From positions 93,033,779-93,097,778 of the forward strand of contig OZ026525.1 in NCBI GenBank assembly GCA_964019695.1: 64,000 bases of DNA, in the 5' to 3' direction. Of this stretch, positions 33,391 through 42,254 are shown piece by piece; position 1 is the first letter of the stretch; the number at the start of each line of letters is the position of its first letter. The notes under the pieces are model-generated. The model was given only the letters and a program-made list of their open reading frames with translations, ran no database searches and had not been told where the DNA came from. This DNA comes from Loripinus fragilis. Its lineage: Eukaryota; Mollusca; Bivalvia; Lucinida; Lucinidae. Made by a program: the position numbers and the translations under genes.

Positions 33391-34437
33391 TGTGGAGGCC
33401 CCCCAGGGGGGTATGTGCTCCCTAGATCCCTGAAAATAATACATTGATCTCCCCAACTCCCTGAAAATAATTTTCTCTTCTCCCTAAAATTATTTGCCTT
33501 TGCTCCCCAAATCCCTAAAAATAGTTCAGCTTCTCCCCAAATCCCCAAAAATATAAGCCGATTCTCCCTAAAATGTATTTCTTCCCGTAGGATTAAAATA
33601 ACATACTTAAAAACTTTGAAGCTATATAATAGCGCATGACTTAATGATCACTTAATTTTTTGGCTTATACAAGTAAAGACAGGGCTTAACCATGGATTAC
33701 ATGACATATAATAGCCATGGAATACATGAAATATAATTATTACAATGAAGTGCATGATATATGGCTCAAAGTGTGAGATCATCCATGAAATGTTGTTGCT
33801 GTACCTAGTAGAGTAGACTTGGAGGCTGATTTTTTCCAACAGCTTAAACTAGATATTTTAGAGTTTTTAGTGAAAGCATTTATTTTTAACCATAAAAAGT
33901 CATTTTACACTTGCTAATAGCGACTATATACTTGAACATTAATTAAGTATATATCCTATAAGCAATCTTCAAAAATTTCTATAAAAAAGGGGTAATTGCC
34001 TCAAGAGATAATTACATAGCGTGTGGGTAGGTAGCCCTGTATTAATGTGTAGCTACACTGTTGCTAGGGGGGGGGGGGGTCGGGGGATGCTCCCCCGGAA
34101 AAAAATGGCAAAATGGTGCTATCCGAGCTTACCAAAGTATGTTATTACCAACCTAAAACTCAACAATTTTAAAGATTATAAAATGGAGTAAAAGCAGAAT
34201 GTAGAAGGGGGGGTCTGGGGGCCAGCCCCACAGAAGCAGAAGAAATTTTTAAAAAATCAAACAAAATGGAGGCTTTTACTTTATTTTTTTGCTTTTGGCA
34301 GGGCTCCCTAGATCCCCAAAAAATTGAGCTTGCTCCCTAGATCCCCTAAAATAATTACCATTGCTCCCCAGCACCCTGAAAATAAATAGCCATTCTCCCC
34401 AGATCCCCAAAACCCCTGGGGGGCCCCACTGTGGCTG
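33391..34437. mobile_element. ~1.05-kb element with GC-rich inverted ends and CTCCCTAGATCCC subterminal repeats
   Basis: The left end GTGGAGGCCCCCCAGGGG and the reverse complement of the right end GTGGGGCCCCCCAGGGG are inverted. Inside each end is a short array of ~33-bp units (CTCCCxAGATCCCxxAAAATAAT), which run in the same direction at both ends (33417-33572 and 34305-34410) instead of inverted. The middle contains a poly-G run (34067-34079), GGGGGATGCTCCCCC and GTCTGGGGGCCAGCCCCA. No protein. Confidence 0.6.
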
Positions 34438-35377
34438 AATGTTTTTTTTCTATCTCTAAGACAAAATTTGTTAAATAAGGAGGAATTGATATCAATATCA
34501 GAATATACACGGAAATATCTCAGCCAGATCATGAGAAAACCCTCAAGACATACTAAATGCATAGCATCACATGTCAGGTGATCAAAGCTTACCTAGACTG
34601 TAGCATCGTTTTTAACGTGGCGTAAAGAGAGAGAACTCACGCAAAACCGAAAATATAACTGCAACTGCAATCCGCCATTTAATAATCAAACACCGATTGT
34701 TTGGTTATTTAAACGTTTCCTTAACGTTGGTTCTAACAATAATCCCAGTGGTAAACCTGTGTGAAACGTTTTAATAAAGCTACCACAAGGTAACGTTAAA
34801 ACCAAACCTTCACACAACCAAACACAAATGTTGCAGAAACGTTTCCTGTTACCTGGGTAAGCACTAAACCTGCTTTAGGTGTAACTCACATTCTGTCACT
34901 GGACCATTTTTCCATTGGAAAAACGCAAAGAACATTGTGGAAACCATTAAAATGTAGGATAACGGATTTTGATGTCATAATTGATGTTTTAGACGTCTGA
35001 AGATCTTAAGTCATAATATTGAAAAAAAATACTTGTATTGAATAAAACTGAAGCAGAAAAAGAAATTTTACGCATCTAACGCAATATTTAGAGTTGACTT
35101 ATATGACGTTAAGCCGTCCCTGAATCCTGCAGGAAAGTAGCCAGCTGATAATTTCCGTTATCCGCAATCTATGAAAGAGTTTTAAAAACAACAAATTTTG
35201 CTTTTATTGACCATGTTTAACAGTTTACTCTGGGGGTCAGGCTGGTTACGCGTATGCCAATCGATAATTACGATGAACCTGTCGTAACTTGTCGGTTACA
35301 TACCACTTCCATGAATGACCATCATTTGCACTAAAAACTCAAGGTGTTTGTTGCGTTCTTTTTTCCTTAAGTATATG

Positions 35378-36896
35378 TATTTTTTTGTTTGTTTGGTGCT
35401 TAACGACGCATCAACCTTTGTGGGTCATTATAATCCGTTTCTTGTTTACTGTCGTGAGTTGGCTCCCGGTACCGTTAGGTTAACGCGTGACCGGACCCAG
35501 GGCGACGACAGTAAACATGATTCGCACTTTAGCGTCAGACGGTATTAAACTAAACATGATGTGGATGGAAAGAGTAAAAATTTGTAAGATAAAATTATGA
35601 CAATGACAATATTTTCATTATAATATTTCGGAAAGGTTATTCCATTTGGCGAGAAATTCGTGGGAAATTATAAAGCGTGACAACAAACAGTATATCGGTA
35701 AAATTAAACACTGATCTGGCGTTTAACGCGCCCACATTAGAGCAAAATAGCAATTCCTACTATACTAGAGGACTTTGAAAACGCATCACCATATTTTTAC
35801 ACTTTTCTTGCAATCCGTATATGTGATTGAAAAGTTACTCGCTGGTTTTAATGTGCAACCCAGAATTGGTATGAATCAGTCATTAATTTGACTGCACTAT
35901 CACGCCACGCTGCTGGTGACTTCGCATAGGTACATACAGCATCCAGAAACTTTCTGCACAGTTAAATTAAGTTTTTTGATTATTTTGGTGTTTAAACTAT
36001 TGCGTGTTTGATACCATATCACCAAAAGAGTTTGTAGCCTTTTTTTAATTAAAAGTAATTGATACTTCAATATTTCGAAAATAAGCGTCAAGATTGAACA
36101 CTAATTTATAGCTCCTTTTTAGAAACATCTCCATAAATTACCTTCACGCACGCTTTCAATACTGGTATTGACTACATACACTGGCAGTCATGTGGGGAAG
36201 ACGTTTTGGTGTAAATCATGGCAGGAAATCTGCTGTCATGTGATCGAGTATGTCTGTAATATTAAAAGGGTGTAATTTTGAGCATACCGAATTGTCAATT
36301 AATTTCTTATCGTTCAATGATGAATGTGCAATCGTGAAAGAAGCAAAAGCAAAGGACGCAAATATGTTGAGTCAGGAATCAAAACTAAAGCGTGCTAACT
36401 TGCAGTTGAATTTGTGTCCTTCAGAATCGACCACCCCTGTCATAAAACGGATACTTTTTCGATAGCTTAAAGTAAAACAACCATGAATTCTCTAGGACAC
36501 ACTACAAACTGGTAAGACTATGATGTTCAATAACAATTATCTCACTGACATTTAATCTGGGTGATGCGTTTTCAAAGTCCTTAAATGTATTGCAACTTGA
36601 AGCTAACATTTCTTCAGCATAAATCTTAAACATTTCTACCTGTATATGTTGTAGTTGTATATAGGAGCAACACCATTGAACAGAATGTAGATTTTAAGCA
36701 GTTAAAAGACAGACAAAGATAAATCGCAGTTCGGCTGCTATTTAATTTAATGTAAAAAATAAACTAATTTTCACTGTGTACCTAATCGAATAATTGTGCG
36801 TTGTCTGATATTGGTAGAAAAAAGATTAGATTTATACTTAAAAAATGGGTATGAAATCATAAAACCCAAAAAGTATTAATTGACCATAAATGGTGG
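35378..36896. other. Intron sequence with one unexplained 71-codon frame
   Basis: The frame at 36250-36465 (plus) translates to a lysine/glutamate-rich segment (AIVKEAKAKDANMLSQESKL) ending in a basic tail. No family is recognised and no good splice site pair was seen, so it is not called as a gene. 36897-36933 is a solo terminus of the MITE family described at 24810-25039. Confidence 0.35.
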
Positions 36897-36933
36897 TACT
36901 GTCCTGCTAGCCAAGAGTGACAGTGACGTCATA

Positions 36934-37370
36934 GTAAGTAAGGGTGCAAATATCAGGAATCAATAAAATCAAGTACCATACCCAACCCAGGATACAAAAG
37001 GAAAAATGACAAATTCAGACTTAGACACCACAAACAAGAGTCAAGAGGTCAGCCCTTTCCCAGCAGGTGACCACAAGGCACATATAAACAGACGCGCACA
37101 AAGGCATAGCAAACACAAGACCGAAAGGAAATAAAAGATCCACAAAAGAAGTACCACCTTGGAACGGTCAGCAAAATATTTTTCTGGAGGGCTTAAACCG
37201 GGTTCACCACGCCAACCTTACCCTGAATTCAGATGTGGATCAAGACATATAAATATTTGGTTGGCATGAAAGACCCATAAATTATCAATGCATCATCTCC
37301 TAGATCATATAAATCAAGATATAACAAGGAGATAGGCAAAGATAAGGACTCAACAGTAAATAAAACTGAA
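36934..37370 (+). mobile_element. 3'-truncated F1 repeat
   Basis: Starts GTAAGTAAGGGTGCAAATATC directly after a MITE terminus and stops at CAGTAAATAAAACTGAA, where RT pseudogene sequence begins. The usual final ~110 bp are missing. Confidence 0.75.
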
Positions 37371-37379
37371 ATGTAACAA

Positions 37380-38790
37380 GACACAAGATTTCATTAGGAA
37401 AGCCAAACGCAAACATTTTTCAGATTCAGTCACACAATCTAATAGAGCCACAAGGGCCATTTGTCAACATTTTCGTAAGATCAATAATAACGATAAAAGC
37501 TCAGATAGTAGCTTGCCAGATGAAATTATCATAAATAATGAGTGATACACATCTTCGGAGAAAGTTGCAACTAAACTAAATGAGTACACATCTTCTGAGA
37601 AAGTTGCAACTAAACTGAATGAGTACACATCCTCTGAGAAAGTTGCAACTAAACTGAATCTATTCACTCATCTATTTCAGATATTTTTGGCATTGATAAT
37701 CAGGACAGCTTGGACCTTGATTTAACACATTTAACAAACTTTGTGAATGATAAAGTGCCAAATGGTATATATTTCCAAATTCCTAATATCACCCCAGAGC
37801 AAGTATCAGCTTCAATTATGGCTTTAGACTCCAGTAAAGCGATTGGGTTAGACGGAATCGGACCTAGGATAATAAAATCCGTTGCTAACATGTTATCATT
37901 AAGCATAGCTGCTCTTATAAATAAAAGTAACACTACTGGAAAATTCCCAGACAAGCTCAAATTTGCTAAAGTATTTCCCATCCACAAAAGTGACAGTAAA
38001 TCAGATCCCTGCAACTACAGACCTATATCGATTCTGATACTATTTCAGAAATCTTTGAAAAACACGTAAATAAACATTTGATGGCATACATGAATAAATA
38101 TAATATCATACACGAAAGCCAGCATAGTTTCCAAACTGCATTTTGTTAAATTGATGGCCAATGGATGGCAGGCATTGATAAAGGTGATACAATTGGATCA
38201 ATGTTTATCGACTTAGTTGATCACAAGATACTCATTCAAAAACTTGCAGCATATAGATTAAGCCGTTCATCTCTTCTTTGGTTTATTTCATACCTTGAAT
38301 CACGGCAACAAACAATACAATATGATCGAGGAATGACCACTTTCTCAAATATATCATCAGGTTATTCCACAGGGCTCAATATTCGGACCAATGCTATTTC
38401 TCCAATTTGTAAATGACTTACCACTGCTATTGTGACTTATTTGCTGATGACGCAACTATACACACTAGTAGCAGTGATAAAAATACGATAAACGAAGAAA
38501 TCTCAACTGACCTATTACAAATTGTATATTGGAGTCAGAGGAATAAATTACCCATCGCATTTGACAAAACAACATACATGTTAATCAGAGCAAGAAAACG
38601 ATTAAACGACACTGACAATCTTGAATTAAATGTAGGTGAAACAAATATCAAACAAGTCTCAAAACAAAAACTTTTGGGGATAGTAATTGACAAAAGTCTC
38701 TCGAGGACACCACAGATTGATATGATAATCTGTGTTCGATTTTATCATCCAAAATATCGAAGTACCTTCAGAAGTACAGTTGCATTAAGG
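37380..38790 (+). pseudogene. Decayed Jockey/CR1-type non-LTR reverse transcriptase
   Basis: Plus-strand frames with several frameshifts and stops give, in order: the pre-RT region DFIRKAKRKHFSDSVTQS...LPDEIIINNE then a stop; EKVATKLN; ITPEQVSASIMALDSSKAIG-like with LDGIGPRIIKS; DPCNYRPISIL (RT finger motif); FIDLVDHKILIQKL (motif A, with the SKAFD part deleted); SSGYSTGLNIRTNAISP (motif B, frameshifted); LFADDATIHTSS (motif C) and thumb NKLPIAFDKTTYMLI...KQKLLGIVIDKSLS. The FADD aspartates are kept, but the chain is broken at least four times. It is cut off at 38790 by a minus-strand F1 copy and flanked on the left by a plus-strand F1 copy. It is not the same LINE copy or subfamily as at 446-1586: motif spacing and sequence differ clearly. 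Confidence 0.88.
37546..37664 (+). repeat. 39-bp in-frame triplication inside the RT pseudogene
   Basis: TACACATCTTCTGAGAAAGT, TGCAACTAAACTGAATGAG occurs three times with one to three differences per copy. At 39 bp it encodes YTSSEKVATKLNE three times, whereas related RTs normally have one EKVA-like block there. Confidence 0.85.
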
Positions 38791-39003
38791 ATTTGTGGAT
38801 CATTTATGTTTTTGTTCTGTCTTGTGTTTGCTATGTTTTGTGCGCGTCTGTTTATGTGTGCTTCGTGGTCACCTGCTGGGAAAGGGCTGACCTCTTGGCT
38901 CTCGTTTGTGGTGTCTTCTGTGAGTTTGTCACTTTCCCATTGGTATTCTGGGTCAGGTGTGGTACTTGATTGTATCGATTCCTGATCTTTGCAACCTTAC
39001 TTA
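38791..39003 (-). mobile_element. Truncated F1 repeat
   Basis: The minus-orientation 5' part of F1, from ATTTGTGGATCATTTATG to GATCTTTGCAACCTTACTTA. It closely matches the same part at 46865-47076. The end of the RT-derived open frame runs into it. Confidence 0.8.
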
Positions 39004-39292
39004 CATTGTTGGCTTAATCACTACTTCCAATGACGAGTTTGACACATTATTTTACCGTATTCATTGCACTAAACTTGCACGGACACAGAAAGTTACCAAA
39101 ACGGGCAACCATCGGCCCGCCAGTGAAACGCCATATAAATGGCGCCTCGCTTGCGATCCGATGATGACCCGACATTGGTAGCTTTGTACTTTTCCAACCA
39201 GTAATCCTAAGATAATCTACAGCTTTGTGCTTTTCCATGCGGGAGGGGGTGGTCTGGACCCCCAGTATTCACTCCTGTGGATCCACACATGG
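39004..39292. mobile_element. Hairpin-family element, left end missing
   Basis: The central inverted repeat GGGCAACCATCGGCCCGCCA...GATCCGATGATGACCC (about 39104-39171) surrounds GAAACGCCATATAAATGGCG. The right end CTGTGGATCCACACATGG matches the family termini. The left terminus was removed or displaced by the adjoining F1 copy. Confidence 0.6.
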
Positions 39293-39750
39293 ACTATGAA
39301 CAAATTTACCACATGCAAGTAATACTCCTGATTATAAACCTTGGCTTATGATCGAAATGTTTACAGGTAAACTTGGTCTATGAGACAGTGAAGAGTTGAA
39401 CTAGATCAGATCAGATAGCTGCTTGAGGCGCGTTCTAAGCAGGATCTGCATTGTCTGTCATTTGACATACAGACACTAACATTCACTTTTCAGAGTATTT
39501 TTTTCTATTAATGTGACATTTTTATTAAACGTCTGTCCTCATTTCCATTGTTATATAGCGCACGCATATACCAACACGCGTTGTGAGAGTAAATAAAATG
39601 CATCTGTAACCACTGCCCCCCCCCCCCACCCTGGCCAACACCGTGGGCGCTCGACACACGTGATACTGTAGCAAACAGAGGGGTCATGATAGATGTCCGA
39701 ATGGTTATAACGTCTTGACCCCCCACCACCAACACACACACACACATTGG

Positions 39751-39996
39751 GAGCGCAATGGCTCAGTGGTAGAGTGCTTGACTCGACAGTGGCTCAGTGG
39801 TAGAGTGCTTGACTTGAGAACGAGGGGCTGCGGGTTCGAGCCTCACCAGCGTCACTGTGTTGTGTCCTTGAGCAATAACATTAATCCTAGCTTAGAACTG
39901 GTTCAACCCAGGAAGACCCGTCCCTTTATAACTGAAAGATTGTTGGTGGGACGTAAAAAATCAAATCAAACAAAAAACAAAACAAACACACAGAGT
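39751..39996 (+). mobile_element. tRNA-derived SINE with partially duplicated head
   Basis: The Pol III A box (TGGCTCAGTGGTAGAGTGCT) and B box (GGGTTCGAGCC) are correctly spaced at about 39789-39845. They are followed by CACCAGCGTCAC, a TGTGTTGTGTCCTTGAGCAA block, GGTTCAACCCAGG and an A-rich tail AAAAAATCAAATCAAAC. A 24-base piece of the head (GGCTCAGTGGTAGAGTGCTT...) is present twice, 31 bp apart (39760 and 39791), so the A box is doubled. The TCCTTGAGCAA-type body is common in mollusc SINEs (established knowledge). It uses LINE machinery in trans. Confidence 0.75.
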
Positions 39997-40282
39997 ACGG
40001 GGTAAAGGCCAGGTTTTTAACATTTAAAACGACGATCGACGAAATCTGCGCCAGTATAAAGAAAAACTGGAGAGCTTCAACATGTTGAACGGTACCAACC
40101 TGACTTTTAATTCTGATTTGGCTCTGTCTCTACCCAAGTAAAAACTCTGTTATACATAGTATGGCAAAAAGCAAGGGAATCATCCGACACAAGTATGTCC
40201 ACTTGTGATGGAGTGAGGCAAATACAAGGGCACTGGAAAATCAACAAGACGTTAGCCCTTCTTTAACTCATAGGAGGATGAA

Positions 40283-40584
40283 GTGCATTTGCGGATCCAG
40301 AGGGGGGACAGGGGGTCCAGACCTTCCTCGAAAATCACAAAAATATAGGTCTTTTAGCAACACTGGTCCCGATCCGCTTAAAATCATAAAGCTACCAAGC
40401 CAGCTATCAATTTTTGGCCATAATCGGCTCGCCAGCAAAACACCATTTAAATGGCGTTTCGTTGGCGGGCCGAAAATGGCCCCCTAATAGTGGTATTTGG
40501 ATAATTCCTCCCCCATCAAACTAAAAAAGAACGTTGTCAAGGTTTGACCCCCTCTGGCAAAACTTTCTGGAGTCGCGCATGTAG
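40283..40584. mobile_element. ~300-bp hairpin-family TIR element
   Basis: The left end GCATTTGCGGATCCAGAGG and the reverse complement of the right end CTACATGCGCGACTCCAGA are inverted. The centre has GGCTCGCCAGCAAAACACCA...TGGCGTTTCGTTGGCGGGCC (about 40424-40472), the same hairpin as in the element at 19827-20530. Confidence 0.75.
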
Positions 40585-40735
40585 TGGTTACGGATAAATT
40601 ATGCATAATTAGGATAATGGGCTTCTACCAGCTGCTGAGGTTAATCGGAACAGGCCTGATTTAGAGTCCCAAATAAAGACTTGAATTGCCCGGTATCGAG
40701 CTCGGGATCCCTGGTCTGCTAGGTCTACACCACCA

Positions 40736-40740
40736 ATGCT

Positions 40741-40782
<42 letters not shown>

Positions 40783-40866
40783 AGAGAGGGGGGAAAGAGA
40801 GACATGCAGACAGACAGGCATATACATATAGAGAGACTGAGATAGACAGACAGACAGACAGACAGA
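40736..40866. repeat. (GA)n and (CAGA)n microsatellites
   Basis: GA dinucleotides with A/G interruptions at 40739-40801, then CAGACAGACAGACAGACAGA at about 40846-40865. The serine/leucine-rich 81-91-codon minus-strand frames are translations of these repeats. Confidence 0.95.
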
Positions 40867-40903
40867 GAAATTAAATATACACACACAAAGGCATAATCCT
40901 CAC

Positions 40904-41162
40904 GCTTACGCGGATCCAGGGAAGATTGTGGGCACAGAGCCCCCTCCCGCAAACCCCTGTAAAGTCCCATAGCTGTACCCCTAAAATGCAGACTGTTTCA
41001 CACTAATGCTCTCTAGAGCTACCAAGGCTATCAACTGGAGTTTTGCTGGCGGGCCGATTACGGCCCGCTTTTGTGGGATTTGGATCCTCTCTAACCTCAT
41101 CAACTAAAACGGCATAAAATATAAAAAAACGTTGTCAGAGTCAAAACTACTGGATCCACGTC

Positions 41163-41163
<1 letters not shown>
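40904..41163. mobile_element. ~260-bp hairpin-family TIR element
   Basis: The left end CTTACGCGGATCCAGG and right end CTGGATCCACGTCTG are inverted. The inner TTTTGCTGGCGGGCCGATTA and CGGCCCGC block is half of the family hairpin. It is flanked on both sides by GA microsatellites (the right one at 41165-41197). Confidence 0.65.

Positions 41164-41164
<1 letters not shown>

Positions 41165-41197
<33 letters not shown>
41165..41197. repeat. (GA)n microsatellite
   Basis: About 15 uninterrupted GA units adjoining the right terminus of the element at 40904-41163. Confidence 0.95.
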
Positions 41198-41200
<3 letters not shown>

Positions 41201-42092
41201 ATGGTGCCTGTGACACTTTTTACATCATTTTGACTTCTATGCTGTACAAACAGCTGAGCGCGTGAACGTTATTGTTATGTGACGTCAAATAAACTTGTGT
41301 TTGTACACGATTCTAAACCAGGCAAAAAATGTGACAATGATTAGATGGCTATCATGGAACCAAAAACAGGATAAAAGCTCCGTTTTTTTCTTGGATGTGG
41401 TTTGATAATTGTTGGAAAATATGCTGAAACCGAAGGTTTGATAAAAATGCATTTCAAACGAAAGCATTTTTCGGAAATATGCAATGAACAGATACTGACA
41501 CGTGTGAAAATATTCCTTCATAAAATGGGTCATGGGGGAAAATTGTAATTATTTTCACCAAGCAGATAACTTATAGATATTTGCTTTGGAATGATTATAC
41601 AACAAAACAAAACCAAAATATGTATTTTAAATTTTAGCGCTGATGTGTAGTTTGCAACGAAACTATGACGTGATTCGGAACTGGGGAAGATTCGAAACTG
41701 GGCCAAAAAAATGTAGCATATCTAATACCCAGATCTCATATAAGCCAGTGTATGTGTACACCTGCACTGTCTGATCTGCAACGTGTTAATTCTCTTGATA
41801 GTTTAATATTATTCAAGTAAGGTTATTGCTCTTCCGAAACGGAGTTCAGAGCAGTTAAAGAAGTTCCTGCCGGACAATTTTAAGAATTGTACTTGAACTG
41901 TTCAAGAAAATGCTTCACAAACTTTTTAAAATGGTCTTATACTCTTGAACATGGGAACATTTTAAAAACTTTTTTTAATATTATGTTCTACCATATGTCT
42001 TTACCTGTTCCCAAGTTTGTTTTAAAGAAATTTTATTGAACAAAGTGCCCATTGAGTTCTTGATCTGTTTTCAAACTTGTTCTTGAACATTT
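41198..42092. other. AT-rich intron sequence, nothing recognised
   Basis: No repeat family match or coding frame of interest. Several TTCTTGAAC/GTTCAAG words occur between 41893 and 42095 without forming one clear structure. Confidence 0.4.
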
Positions 42093-42218
42093 CAAGATTT
42101 TTTCGCCTATGTTGGATCTCGTTAAAATATGTTGAATTTTGTATGAACATATACAACATTGTTGTTCATACAAAATTCAACATATTTTAACGAGACCAAC
42201 ATAGGCGAAAAAATCTTG
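42093..42218. repeat. 126-bp near-perfect palindrome
   Basis: The left arm 42093-42150 (starts CAAGATTTTTTCGCCTATG) and right arm 42161-42218 (ends CATAGGCGAAAAAATCTTG) are reverse complements over 57-58 bases with a single extra base at about 42116. The loop is about ten bases (ATACAACATT). This would fold into a long hairpin if transcribed. Confidence 0.92.
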
Positions 42219-42254
42219 AGTATTAGCACTCGTCCTGTGAGCCCGGATTTATCC

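Larger units (their letters stand above)
28423..34859. mobile_element. Candidate 6.4-kb element with TACCCAGSTAAC termini and AACGTT-rich subtermini
   Basis: The left end TACCCAGCTAACGAAAAAACG and the reverse complement of the right end TACCCAGGTAACAGGAAACG are similar, and both subterminal regions (28436-28790 and about 34715-34850) are packed with AACGTT words. It nests inside 27865-35377. The interior has no recognisable gene but holds the 33391-34437 element, two unusual hairpins, a poly-C run (29269-29287) and an (ATT)n microsatellite (32580-32614). It may be a small AACGTT-rich element split by a large insertion. Confidence 0.4.
27865..35377. mobile_element. Candidate 7.5-kb element bounded by ~26-bp inverted repeats
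   Basis: TATACTTAAGGAAAAAAGA followed by AACGCAA starts at 27866, and its near-exact reverse complement (TTGCGTTCTTTTTTCCTTAA, then GTATA) lies at 35351-35375, with a single-base indel. Beyond ~26 bp the ends do not match. No transposase-like frame was found inside. This may be a large non-autonomous element, a composite, or two unrelated single ends. Target duplication is not evident. Confidence 0.4.

Noticed and set aside
38413..38985. Last ~65 codons of the 190-codon RT frame as a novel C-terminal domain
   Set aside because: The sequence past 38790 is an F1 repeat fused by insertion.
40609..40970. Overlapping 81- and 91-codon minus-strand serine/leucine-rich frames
   Set aside because: They translate GA and CAGA microsatellites.
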